Assembly: GCA_014529385.2 (NCBI GenBank)
Contig: CM043952.1
Coordinates: 67,535,870 to 67,561,369 of the forward strand
Reading direction: 5' to 3'
Length of the DNA: 25,500 bases
Source of the DNA: Adiantum capillus-veneris
Taxonomy: Eukaryota > Streptophyta > Polypodiopsida > Polypodiales > Pteridaceae
The notes beneath the pieces were generated by a model. That model was not told the DNA's origin and did not search any database. It saw nothing but the letters and a program-made list of their open reading frames with translations. A program made the translations under genes and the position numbers. Below are positions 7,368 through 16,781 of this stretch, piece after piece. The stretch's first letter is position 1. Each line of letters begins with the position of its first letter.

Positions 7368-7869
7368 AGATTAGGGTTTCAGAAGCTTTGCGCAGGTGGC
7401 TGGACAGCAGGCGAAAGGCTTCTCTCGCGTCAAATTTCCGCTTTCATCGCGAAGCCCCTTGCTTCCGGTGTCACCCAGGGTGATTAGGGTTTCCAAAACA
7501 GCCTAAAACAGGCTGAAATTAGGTCAAAACAGGTAAAAACCAGAAAATTACAGGTCAAAACAGCAAAACGCAGGTGTTCTAAATCGATTCCCGTGAATGC
7601 CCCTTGCTTTTCCCACTCAAAACAGGTGCATTTGATGCAAATTGATGCGCCAAAACAGTAAATTTGCAGAAAATTCAGAATTGGACTGTTTTTATGTACA
7701 CAAATTGAGGTTTATGTACGCCTTTTGTGGGTCTATGCAAGTACGCATTGGGGATACTTGTTAATTGCTGAAATTTTCAGCACATTGTATGCAACGTGCG
7801 GTACATTGTGATCACTGGAAATTTTCAGATTTTGTGTAGACACTTTTTGCTGCATTTTTATCCGTGCAA
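7368..7869 (+). other. Copia 5' leader
   Basis: About 500 bp of untranslated sequence between the PBS and the gag ATG. It has recurring AAAACAGG words (7495-7570) typical of unstructured A-rich leaders. No gene is seen. Confidence 0.7.
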
Positions 7870-8886
7870 ATGGCCTCTATTTCCTCGTCGTCTGATGCCA
7901 AGAGCTTGATGGAAATCAAGCGATTTGACGGTACAGGTTTCGACCTATGGCAGGACAGGATGCAGGGGATTTTGTTCCTCAAGGATTGTGAGGACGCCCT
8001 TTTGGCTGTAATGCCTGTGGATATGCTGGATGAGGATTGGGCCAAGCTCAACAAGAGGGCAAAGGCCTATATCAAAATGGCTGTGACCGATGACATTCTG
8101 GTGGACATAAAGGGCTTGGACAGTGCACATGCAATTTGGTATAAGTTGAAGGCCACTTATGAGAATGCCATCCCTGTGAATCAGGTGCATTTGATGCGCA
8201 AACTGGTGGACATGATGCTTGACGAAGCCAAGTCGGCTTCTGAGCACTTAAGTGCTTTCACCAGTGTTATGAGTCAGCTACATGATACTGGGCTTCAACC
8301 TTTTGATGACAAGTTGAAAGCCATATTTTTGTTGATGACTTTGCCAGACTCTTGGGAAACGCTTGTGGTTTCTTTGAGTAATAGCCCCAATCTCACATAT
8401 GATGGAGTGCGAGGCTCCATCTTAAATGAGGAAATTAGACGCAAGTCTAGTGGTGGGGAAGGTGGCAGTTGTGCTAACAATACGAGAGGCAGAAGTCAGA
8501 AGCAAAATACAGGTACCAAGACTCAAAACAGGAGCAAAGGCAAGTCTAGGGCTAAGGATGTGACTTGTTACCAGTGTGGCAGAAAAGGCCATAAGAAGCC
8601 AGATTGCGGGTATTTCAAGAAAGAGCAGGAAAGAAAGAAGGAATCACAGGAGAAGAAGAAGACAGAGGATAAGAAAGGGGAAAAATCAGCAGGTACCTCC
8701 TCCAAGGATTCGGAGACTGTCAATGTATCCTCTAGTGTGGTTATCATAGAGTTATTCGACAGTGAGGAGATCTTGGTTGCAACTTCATGTCCCTCAGATT
8801 TTGTTGTAGCAAATGCAGAAGACATGCTTATCTCACGTAGAGATGTCATTGATGCATTGCTAAGTGCAAATGATGGCCTTACATAG
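7870..8886 (+). pseudogene. gag: Copia gag (nucleocapsid-type) region
   Basis: The frame from ATG 7870 (MASISSSSDAKSL) runs 338 codons. An in-frame GTG two codons earlier is not a likely plant start. The N-terminal part has EIKRFDGTGFDLWQDRMQG and IWYKLKATYENAIPVNQVHL, typical of the copia gag (retrotran_gag_2/UBN2) family that forms the virus-like particle in the cytoplasm. A CCHC zinc knuckle, CYQCGRKGHKKPDC, lies near residues 232-245 and binds RNA. A Lys/Glu-rich stretch follows. The frame ends at TAG 8884-8886, just before SWIVDS of the protease. Copia gag and pol are normally one frame, so this TAG is either a mutation or a readthrough point. This gag frame is otherwise intact. Confidence 0.9.
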
Positions 8887-9274
8887 TCTTGGATAGTAGA
8901 CTCAGTGCCTCATTTCATGCGACTCCATCTGTGGAGTGTTTTGCTTCTTATCATGTAGGCAAGTATGGCAAGGTTTACCTTGGGGATAACCATGCTTGTG
9001 ACATTGAAGGAATGGGCACTGTGCGCTTGGCATTAAACAATGGCCAAGAGTTTATGTTTAAAGATGTAAGGTATGTACCAGGCATCAAGAAGAGTCTATT
9101 GTCTGTTGGCCAGATGGATGCACAGGGTTATACAACCATTTTTGCTGGGGGTTCATGGAAGTTGCTTAAGCGATCAATGCTCATTGTCAAGGGATGCAAG
9201 AGTGGTACATTGTACTATTTACATGGCAAAGCTTTGCCTGGCAAGTTTCTTGCAGTGGCCGAAGTTGCTTCTCA
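8887..9274 (+). pseudogene. Copia aspartic protease, frameshifted
   Basis: Just after the gag stop the sequence encodes SWIVDS, the start of the protease active site. One base is missing at about 8905, so the DSGA motif is lost, and the frame that continues (SASFHATPS) is the 8889-9308 frame. That frame then gives the usual copia protease body: GDNHACDIEGMGTVRL, FKDVRYVPGIKKSLLSVGQM, GYTTIFAGG. The aspartic protease would cleave the Gag-Pol polyprotein. With the catalytic motif split it is dead. Confidence 0.88.
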
Positions 9275-9834
9275 TTTGGGTTGTGGCACAAAAGACTTGG
9301 CCATATGAGCTAGAAGGGACTTGATGTGCTCTCCTCTTTGAAGAGGGTTGATCTAAAGGGCACCAAGTTAGATTTTTGTAATGACTGTTTGTATGGTAAA
9401 CAAAAAAAGTCTTCTTATTATTCTGGTGTCTCGTGCAAAGCTAATGCTCTTGATTTAATTCACTCCGATGTATGTTCAATGCCTGTTAAGTCTGTTGGTG
9501 GTGCATTATACTTTGTTACATTCTTTGATGATTGCACTAGGAAAGATTGGGCATATTTGTTAAAGAATAAGAGTGAGACATTTAATGCATTTAAGAGGTT
9601 TCATGCTTTTGTGAGCACGCAAAAGGGTAGTAAGCTTAAATGTCTGAGATCTGACAATGGGGGGGAGTACACGTCTGCTGAATTTCAGCATTATTGCGAA
9701 GAATATGAGATTAAAAGGGAGTTGACAATCCCTTATAATCTATCTTCTAATGGTGTTGCTGAGAGGTATAACCGTACTTTATGTGAGAGTGCGTTGCATG
9801 TTGTCCACGGCTAATCTCCCTCATGGGTTTTGGG
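9275..9834 (+). pseudogene. Copia integrase, N-terminal and core, interrupted by gypsy-2
   Basis: The GAG-pre-integrase/zinc-binding part shows WHKRLGHMS in one frame, a TAG at about 9308-9320, then CNDCLYGKQKK (the CxxC). The catalytic core gives LIHSDVC (Asp 1), KCLRSDNGGEYTS (Asp 2) and NGVAERYNRTL (Glu), so the D,D-35-E residues are present in the 9326-9814 frame. A frameshift lies near 9280 before WHKRL and another near 9795, after which LPHGFWGE runs into the gypsy-2 insertion. The coding sequence picks up at 18294. Integrase would insert the element cDNA in the nucleus; this copy cannot be made whole. Confidence 0.9.
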
Positions 9835-9839
9835 GAGAG
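9835..9839. repeat. Target-site duplication GAGAG, left copy
   Basis: GAGAG at 9835-9839 recurs at 18294-18298, flanking gypsy-2. Removing the element and one copy leaves the copia reading frame continuous across the site. Confidence 0.93.
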
Positions 9840-9848
9840 TATAACCGG

Positions 9849-9885
9849 CCTGTACAACGTAGAGGGCGGTACTACGTTGTACAGG
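9849..9885. repeat. 14-bp perfect inverted repeat near the LTR end
   Basis: CCTGTACAACGTAG (9849-9862), a 9-nt loop, then its exact complement CTACGTTGTACAGG (9872-9885). The other LTR has only the first arm, so the second arm came with a 20-bp insertion. Confidence 0.92.
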
Positions 9886-10238
9886 GCGGTACTATTTCAA
9901 TTACTTATTAACTTTACACAGAGCACTGAGAAGGGAAGAGAACACAGTTGCGTCCAGCGACTAGAATGTCACTGCGCACACGAGACCGACACCCTGTAGG
10001 CCCCAAAGACTGGCGCCCCTTTCGGTATTTCTTTATTCAAATTAAGGTAGACGATCCGACCACTTAGCACAAGCTTTCACAAAGCTTCCAAACCTGGCGA
10101 GGGCTGAAAACGCAGGTTTTCGACCGGATTTCGACAGCATAACGGCGCAAAAACCCCTGTAGGGCAAAAACACATGTCTAGGACGGATTCCCTCGATATC
10201 TGGAAGCTTTCTGGTGAGCTGTCACAGAAATTCAGCGG

Positions 10239-10470
10239 GCTGTAATTCTCTGTTTTTCACTGCCGGGAGCCCAAAAGCCTGTACACGCATCCCAAGGCTC
10301 TCACGAGGCTCCCCCGATGTTCCCTTGCAGTTTAGGTGCGAAACCCTAAACCTGCAGAAAAACACAGCAGGCTGTAATTCCCTGTTTCGGATCGTTTTTA
10401 GGGGAGCGAACACGCCTACGCGTGTCCCAAGGGCTCTCGCACGCAATGGGACAGTTCCCCTGTGAATTGG
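10239..10470. repeat. Internal imperfect tandem duplication of the gypsy-2 LTR (about 132-bp period)
   Basis: The block starting GCTGTAATTCTCTGTTT at 10239 and that starting GCTGTAATTCCCTGTTT at 10371 are followed by parallel features: a GGGAGC(C/G) word, an ACACGC.TCCCAAGG(G)CTC block and a GTTCCC block. The same pair lies in the other LTR near 17161-17390. Confidence 0.75.
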
Positions 10471-11418
10471 ACGAGTTTTCACGCGAGAAAACTCTCCAAA
10501 CTCGCAATCTTTCGTGATGGAACTGTGCGTACCTGTGGGGGATTAGCAATTAGCTAATCCGGTTCCTGTTCAGAAGGCTCTTGCCTTGGCAAACGCGCAT
10601 AAACCCCCAGAACTGTACATAGGTCAAATGAGAAGCCCACTAGTGGGGCATAACATACTGTACGTAGGGGAGAAAGAGAGCAGTATGTAGCGTGCGGGGC
10701 ATCGCTCCCGTCACCATACTGTGCATAGAGGGCAAGGTAAGCATTCCATAGCTTCTGTACCTGCTACAATCCACCTGAGGTTGAAAATGGCGCCCCCTTT
10801 GTTGATATGCAGCTCGTTTTTGCCTCCCAGAGTGGCAGAATCGCTCACAGGCTGACACGTCGCCCAGTTTCCGAGTTTGGGCTTTCCCTGCTAAAATTAT
10901 CTCAACTGGTGCGTCAGTTGACTTGGCAGCAGAGCAATAGAATGTTCCCCTTGTCATTCCAGAGCTAATGACGCGAACACATTTTTCGGTCAAAAATAGC
11001 AGTTCCCTAAATTTTAGGAGATGCTTCCATGGCGTCCCTATCGGTCTCTTGACCATCATTGAAGATTACCATTTGACCAACATCTACAATGTGGGTTAAT
11101 TTACTGGCCCCTTTCAACTTATAAAGTTGCAGTGACTTGACAAGTGGCCCAAATTCCAGTTTGGCGCACACGAGCTTCCATACTCATCAGAATTCAGTGC
11201 TAACTGGCCCGGGCAGTCCCTGTCTGACCGACCTAGATCCCCGATGTGACCTAGATCCTCGATGTGAGAAACCCATTTGGCTGCAGCCGTTTCACACTGG
11301 CCATGCAATGTCCACTTGCACCTTTTCAAGGGTTTTGGGACAAACAAGTAAAAATAAAATAAATATATCTAATACTTATTTACGGAAGGCAACAGGAAAG
11401 ATACACCTCCTGGTGACA

Positions 11419-11727
11419 CACCCCACCCTTGAAATACTGCAAGCGACCTCGCTTGCATGCCAATAATACATGCAGATATCTCCTGATATCACATATATTC
11501 TATGATGGGAATCCAAGATATACATGCTTCCGGAAATGTAGCGTTGGACGATTAAACAATCCCACGAACCTGGCTACGACACATATATCAAGCATAGAAG
11601 TCTTCTAGTGTACTCTTGAGCACAAACTTCTCTAGCTAAATTCTGTATGGAAAGAGTAGATACAATTGCTTAACTACTCTGTTGAGCATCATGAATCATG
11701 CTCTTGCCTTGCTCCAAAAAGGTTGCA
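11419..11727 (-). other. Gypsy-2 3' untranslated region and polypurine tract
   Basis: Between the pol stop and the 3' LTR. On the minus strand the bases next to the LTR read AAGGGTGGGGTG, a likely polypurine tract. No gene is seen in the rest. Confidence 0.7.
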
Positions 11728-12030
11728 TCAAGTCACTGTGGGTTCCATTTGAAAGGCTTCAAGATACAATTGCAATAGCTGAGGTGAATCAAGCAATTCA
11801 GACTCTTCCATCCATTTGGCATCTAATGATGGATAGTTCTTGAACTTCACCAAATAGCGTCTTGCAACTTTTCCTCTAACCTTTCTTTCTTTATGTGCCA
11901 ATATCTGTTCAGGAACAAGGATTTCATCCAATTCTTCCACTTCGGGTTGTTCCTCATCAAGCATATTCTCTGGCACATCACCAACAAAGGGCCTTAGAAG
12001 GCTGACATGAAAAGCATTATGTATTTTCTA
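11728..12030 (-). pseudogene. Gypsy-2 chromodomain
   Basis: The minus-strand frame 11976-11728 contains EILVPEQILAHKERKVRG, RRYLVKFKNYPSLDAKWMEE and a longer tail (SPQLLQLYLEAFQMEP) than gypsy-1. It is the C-terminal chromodomain of the integrase and ends at a TGA at 11728-11730. It is separated from the integrase by a TAG at 12028-12030 in the same frame, just after LKLPEG and before KIHNAF. Conserved aromatic residues of the domain (Y, F, W) are present. Confidence 0.92.
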
Positions 12031-12450
12031 GCCTTCTGGTAGCTTTAACCTGTAAGCTACATCGCTGATCTTTTCTGAAATCTGAAAAGGACCATAATAT
12101 CGCATACTGAGCTTAGGAAACAAGCGTTCCTTGCCTTTCCTTTTCCTTAACCTGGCCTTTTCAAAGCGCAAAAGTACCCAATCACCAAGTGAAAATACAA
12201 GTTCACGACGGTGACGATCAACAGCTTTCTTTTGCTTAGCTTGAGTCTTCCTGTATGTTTCATCCATATCTTGCACATACTTGTCTGCCTCAAATATCTT
12301 GTCCTTAGTCTGCAAAATGGGTGGGACTTTCTTTCCTCCTTTCACTATCTCAAATGGTGCCTTACCTGTTGATGTATGCACAGTGTTATTGTAAGCATAT
12401 TCAACCAATGGGAGATGGTGTTCCCAAGTTGCCTTGTGCTCTGAGACAAC
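12028..12450 (-). pseudogene. Gypsy-2 integrase C-terminal domain
   Basis: Frame 12552-12028 continues the integrase after a frameshift at about 12445. It has HLPLVEYAYNNTVHTSTGKA (end of the core), FEIVKGGKKVP, QKKAVDRHRRELVFSLGDWV and RYYGPFQISEKISDVAYRLKL, the GPF-type C-terminal integrase module of chromoviruses. It ends at TAG 12028-12030 (Trp or similar codon in intact relatives). Confidence 0.9.
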
Positions 12451-13783
12451 TTTTGAGTAGGTCCAAGACAGTAGAATTTGCCTCTTTTGACTGTCCATCA
12501 GTTTGCGGATGAAACGAAGAAGAGAACTTGAGTGTAGTGCCCATGTTCTCAAACAATGCCTTCCAGAAAAGACTCGTCATACGTGGATCCCTGTCACTGA
12601 CAATTGACTGAGGCATCCCATGATATTTAAAGATATTGCTCATGAATATCTTCACCATGTGTTCTGGCTTTATCTTCTTCCTAACAGGAATGAAATGGGC
12701 CTGCTTACTGAACCTACAAATGATAGTCCAAATCCCATCATTTCCTGTTTGCGTCCTTGGAAGATCAAAGATAAAGTCCATTCCTATACTTTCCCATGGC
12801 CTATCAGGGATCGGCAATGGCTGCAACAATCCCGGTTGCTTTTGTCTGTCAAATTTGACTTTTTGGCATACTAAGCATGATCTTACAAATGTGTCAACAT
12901 CTTGACGCAAAGCTGGCCAATAGAAGAATGCCTCAACCCCTTTCACTGTCGCATCAATTCCACGATGCCCAGCATAAGGTGGAGCATGACTTTCCATCAA
13001 AATCTTTGGCCGTAGCTGTTTAGTAATGCATAACTTTCCATGCATCATGAGAAAGTCATTCTTAAGCATATAGTGCTCATGATGTTGCCCATCAACAAGC
13101 TGGTCATAGATCCTTGCAAAATTTGAATCTTCAGCATATTGTGTCTTCATTTCGTCTAGTTCACAATGGTACGGAATTGACACTGCTGAAATTTGGGGCT
13201 TTCGTGACAACGCATCAGCCACCACGTTCTTTTTCCCTTGCACATGCACAATCTGAAAATGGAACATTGACAAGATGTTTGCCCATCGCATGTGCTTCTC
13301 AGACAACTTCGTCTGTGTAAGAAAATATCGCAAGGTTTGATGATCCGTTTGGACAACAAAATCAGCCCCTAGCAAATAGTGTTTCCAACTAGTGAGAGCA
13401 TGAATTACTGCCAGCAATTCTTTCTCATAGACTTGCAAGTTCCTTTCAGTCTTCAAAAGAATTCTGCTCTCATATGCGACTACTCGGCCATTCTGCATTA
13501 GAACTGCACCAAGACTATGGCCACACGCATCACATTGAACCACAAAAGGTTTAGAAAGATCTGGCAAAATAATTACCGGATCTGAAGTCAGCTTCTCTTT
13601 CAAGTGTTTGAACGCTAAAATTTCCTTGGCTGTCCACTTGAAAGTAACTCCTTTTCCTTGCAGTGCATGGAGTGGAGAAGCAATCTCAGCAAAATTTCGG
13701 ATGAACCTCCTGTAGTAGGAACATAAGCCTAGAAAGCTTCGAATGTCATGTACGGACTTCAAGTCTGGCCATGACCTAATTGC
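12451..13783 (-). pseudogene. Gypsy-2 RNase H and integrase core
   Basis: Frame 13762-12401, same frame as the RT upstream but after a TAA at 13784-13786. RNase H shows the Asp of VVQCDACGHSLGAVL, the Glu of YEKELLAVIHAL and the Asp of VQTDHQTLRYFL. The linker ends DALSRKP. Integrase has a zinc site (HRGID ... CLVCQK), then MDFIFDLP (Asp 1) and VSDRDPRMTSLFW (Asp 2). The third position reads HPQTDGQSKEANS: Lys stands where Glu is expected and Glu is one residue later. The integrase shifts frame at about 12445. Confidence 0.93.
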
Positions 13784-15050
13784 TTACACTTTAGCGGGAT
13801 CCATGCGTACCCCATCCTTTGAAACAATGTGCCCAAGGAAGTGAATCTCTTGCAAAAAGAACTCACTTTTCTTCGCATTAATGTGTAGCTTATTCTTGCG
13901 TAGCTCATTGAAAACTGCGGTCAAGTGATCCCTATGCTCCTCTTCAGACTTTGAGTAGACAATCATGTCATCAAAGAAGGTACCCACGAAGTTTCTATGT
14001 GGTCTAAAAATTCTGTCCATCATTCTATTAAACGTGGCAGGAGCATTTGTGAGACCAAATGGCATGACAAGAAACTCATAGAGACCAAATGTTGTCCTGA
14101 ACGCAGTCTTATGGACATCTTGTGGTCTAATGCGTATCTGATGATACCCGCTCTTTAGGTCTATTCTTGTAAACAATGACGCTCCCTCAAGCCGATCAAG
14201 AATGTCATCTATCCTCGGTATGGGGAACGTGTTCTTGATGGTATTCTTATTCAAGGCGCGATAGTCAATGCACATGCGCCATGAACCATCCTTCTTCTGC
14301 ACTAAGAGTACAGGCGAACAAAAAGGGGATGAACTGGGCTGAATCAGCCCCTTCTCTAAAAGCTCGTTGACCTGACTCATAATCTCTTTCTGCTGGGCTG
14401 CACTAACCCTGTATGGTGGTCTATTCGGTGGACTAGAACCTGGCACAAGATCTATAGTATGATCCTCAGGTCTCTCAGGAGGTAACTCCCCTGGCAAAGA
14501 GTCCGAAAAACAATCACTGAAACCACTCAAAAAAGTTGACCTGTCTTTATCTAAGGTAGACAAATTAGATACAACTTGAGGTACTTCTTTTGCAAAGATC
14601 AAGTACGCAGAAAGATGATTCTTTATTATAGATGAAATATCAGAAGCAGAAACAACTGGAACAGACTCGCCTTTAAGCTTTACATCAAGGACATGAGTCT
14701 TTCCTCTATGTACAAGGATAATCTTTTTGTTGTAAGTATCCACCATAGCATGCAACCTGTAACACCATGGGATACCCAATAACACATCACAGCCCTCAAG
14801 CGGCATAATATGAAATTCTTCCGCATCCACATAGCTCTGAATGTGCAGACGAAGCTTTCCTAGAATGGGAGTAACAGGCTCTGAATGTCCTGGGCATGCC
14901 AAACCTCCTTCGCCTGTCATACCCATCTCCTCTGCACGAATGCCCAACTTTGATGCCAATTCTGGTGATATGAAATTTGCACGGGCTCCTGGATCAAAGA
15001 AAACCAGCACTGTCTGGTCTCTAACTTTGCCCCAAGCTCTGCACAGCTCA
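13784..15050 (-). pseudogene. Gypsy-2 protease and reverse transcriptase
   Basis: Part of frame 15706-13784. The protease begins near 15040 with VLVFFDPGARANFISPELAS, where the usual DTGA/DSGA active site reads DPGA, then VLLGIPW. RT follows with PPYRVSAAQQKEI, SSPFCSPVLLVQKKDGSWRM (Lys/Asp motif), YRALNKNTIKNTFPIPRIDD, TRIDLKSGYHQI (catalytic Asp), LVMPFGLTNAPATFNRMMD and FFDDMIVYS (catalytic DD). RT copies element RNA to DNA inside cytoplasmic particles. All RT core motifs look intact. The frame ends at TAA 13784-13786 after MDPAKV, a single nonsense change, and continues in frame below it. Confidence 0.94.
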
Positions 15051-16696
15051 GTGGCATCTGTGTTTGGCTGATCTCCAACCAAATCTGGAACAAGTCCTGC
15101 ACTCGGCTTTGGCTTCTTCCCTTTATGGTCTGACTTGTCATCCTTATCCTGTGACTTCTTCTGTGGGCACTCATTTGCAAAGCGTCCTTCCTGTTCACAA
15201 CTGTAGCATTTCTTGGCCTCCCTAAGAGCTTTCCTTTCTTGAAAAGTTTTGCCAGAAAAATGCCTTTTTTGTCCTTGTCCTCGTTCCAAAGAAGATTTAG
15301 ACTGCTTCTTGGACGTATCAGCTTCTTGAGTGGAGGGCTTCTTTGCAAGAGACTCAGAAGGCTTTGCTGCAACATTGTCCTTGGCTGAAAACTGTTTGCC
15401 TTGGGCCCCTTTCTTGTGGCTATTAAATCCATCGGAATCTCCCTTTGACAGATTGTTGGCCACTCTTGCATTCTCTATCAATTGAAACATATTCATGACA
15501 GTAGTCTTTGTGCAGTAGTCCCTGATTTTCTTGGGCAATCCGCAACAGTACTTCTCAATTTGTTCTGACAAAGGCACAAACCTGTAAGAGGTGACTGGCA
15601 ACAGTGCGGCCCAAAACCGTTTATTGTACTCTTCCAGATTCGCATACTGTTTAGCATTCAACTCGTGCCATTCTGTCATCACATCCACTTCAAAAGTGTT
15701 TGTCAACCATGCAGGCGCAAAAAGTTATTTGAATTGGACCCACGTTGTTGGGGCTTGACCCTGGTTCAACAATGCGGTCCACCATTGGAGCGCATTCCCT
15801 TTCAAGAAAGTGGCAGCCTTGCGTATCTTTGAAGATTCCGTGAAGTTGCCTCCAGCATAAGCCGCATCGAACTGCTGTATAAAGGTCAAAGCCTTTAATT
15901 GGTCCTCAGTTCCTCTGAAAGTTTCAAACTTCACTCCCTGCCCACCTTCCTTGTAATCCTTAGGCTGACTCAAAGGAGCCACATTATCATAAACAGGTGC
16001 CTGTAACAGTGGTGGTCCATGAGTGTTCATTCCAGCACTCGCATCAACTATTTTCCCTGTCATATCTGCATTTTGTACGCATGGCTGTGAAAAACCAGCC
16101 ATACCAAATTGTGTTCCAGGCACTCGAAACTGGCCATAGGCACCCTGAAAACCTGGTTGGACACCCATGTTTGCGTACATAGGGTTACCCATGCCTGTTT
16201 GCATTGTCTCGAACACATTCCCTGGCATATAACTTGTGGAAGGTCCAGCCATAGCTTGAAACACTGAACCACCTCCAAAATAACCAGAATAAGTATTAGG
16301 TAATGGAAGGGTCTGACGCATAGCATGTTCATTGCTCCCTTGACCATTCACAAACGGTTCCTTTCCAGCTAAAGCAAGCTGCTTTGGATCATTGGACACT
16401 GCTAGTTGCTCAACCACATGGGCTTTCCCTCGAGCATCATGAGTCCTCTGCGCATTGGAAATCTCCTTTTCCTACAACGGCTCAGTCGTGCCCTGTGTAG
16501 GAGGCTGAAAACCCTGTGTCGGAGCCTGTAAGAATTCCTGCATCCTTGGGTTGTTAGCCAACTGCTGAAACATGTCCATGCAACAACGCAGTTGAGTTCT
16601 AAACAACCTGTCCTCTTCTTGAAGAGTTGAAGGAATTTTCTCTGTGCCATGTGAGGAAGATCCCTCTTCAGGTACTTGGTCTCTCTTCTCTGCCAT
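15051..16696 (-). pseudogene. gag: Gypsy-2 gag
   Basis: Starts at ATG 16696-16694 (MAEKRDQVPEEG); a GTG at 16726 is in frame but unlikely. TAG at 16472-16474 and TAA at 15725-15727 interrupt one continuous frame. The middle has VKFETFRGTEDQLKALTFIQ, AATFLKGNALQWWTAL and WVQF, typical of the Ty3 retrotransposon gag domain, and WLTNTFEVDVMTEWHELN continues it after the second stop. A Lys/Gln-rich stretch and a zinc knuckle follow: CYSCEQEGRFANEC at about 15170-15215, in which the expected His is Arg. The N-terminal third is Gly/Met/Gln-rich. Gag would assemble the particle; here it is interrupted twice. Confidence 0.9.
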
Positions 16697-16781
16697 ATCG
16701 ACAAGCTCTGTGTTGCTTTCACCCACAACAATCCACGCTGCACTTTTTGAAGAAAAAGTGACTATCCCGTCGATGGAACCA
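16697..16781 (-). other. Gypsy-2 5' leader and primer-binding site
   Basis: On the minus strand the bases directly after the 5' LTR read TGGTTCCATCGACGGGATAG. TGG next to the LTR end fits a tRNA primer, but I cannot name the tRNA; it is not the iMet site. The leader is only about 85 bp. Confidence 0.65.

Larger units (their letters stand above)
9840..11418 (-). repeat. Gypsy-2 3' LTR
   Basis: 1579 bp, collinear with 16782-18293. Relative to that copy it has about 20 extra bases at 9872-9891, which create an inverted repeat, and about 46 extra bases near 11075-11120. Open frames of 60-140 codons in it also occur in the other LTR on both strands and look fortuitous. Confidence 0.95.

Noticed and set aside
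7221-7487. 88-codon and 60-codon frames over the copia LTR and PBS
   Set aside because: They cross the LTR/PBS boundary, which is untranslated in copia elements.
10214-11059. ORFs of 83, 86 and 139 codons in the gypsy-2 3' LTR, repeated in the other LTR
   Set aside because: They are conserved only because the LTRs are nearly identical; they overlap on both strands and have no domain.
12620-12905. Plus-strand frames opposite gypsy-2 integrase and gag
   Set aside because: Antisense shadows of the real minus-strand coding sequence.
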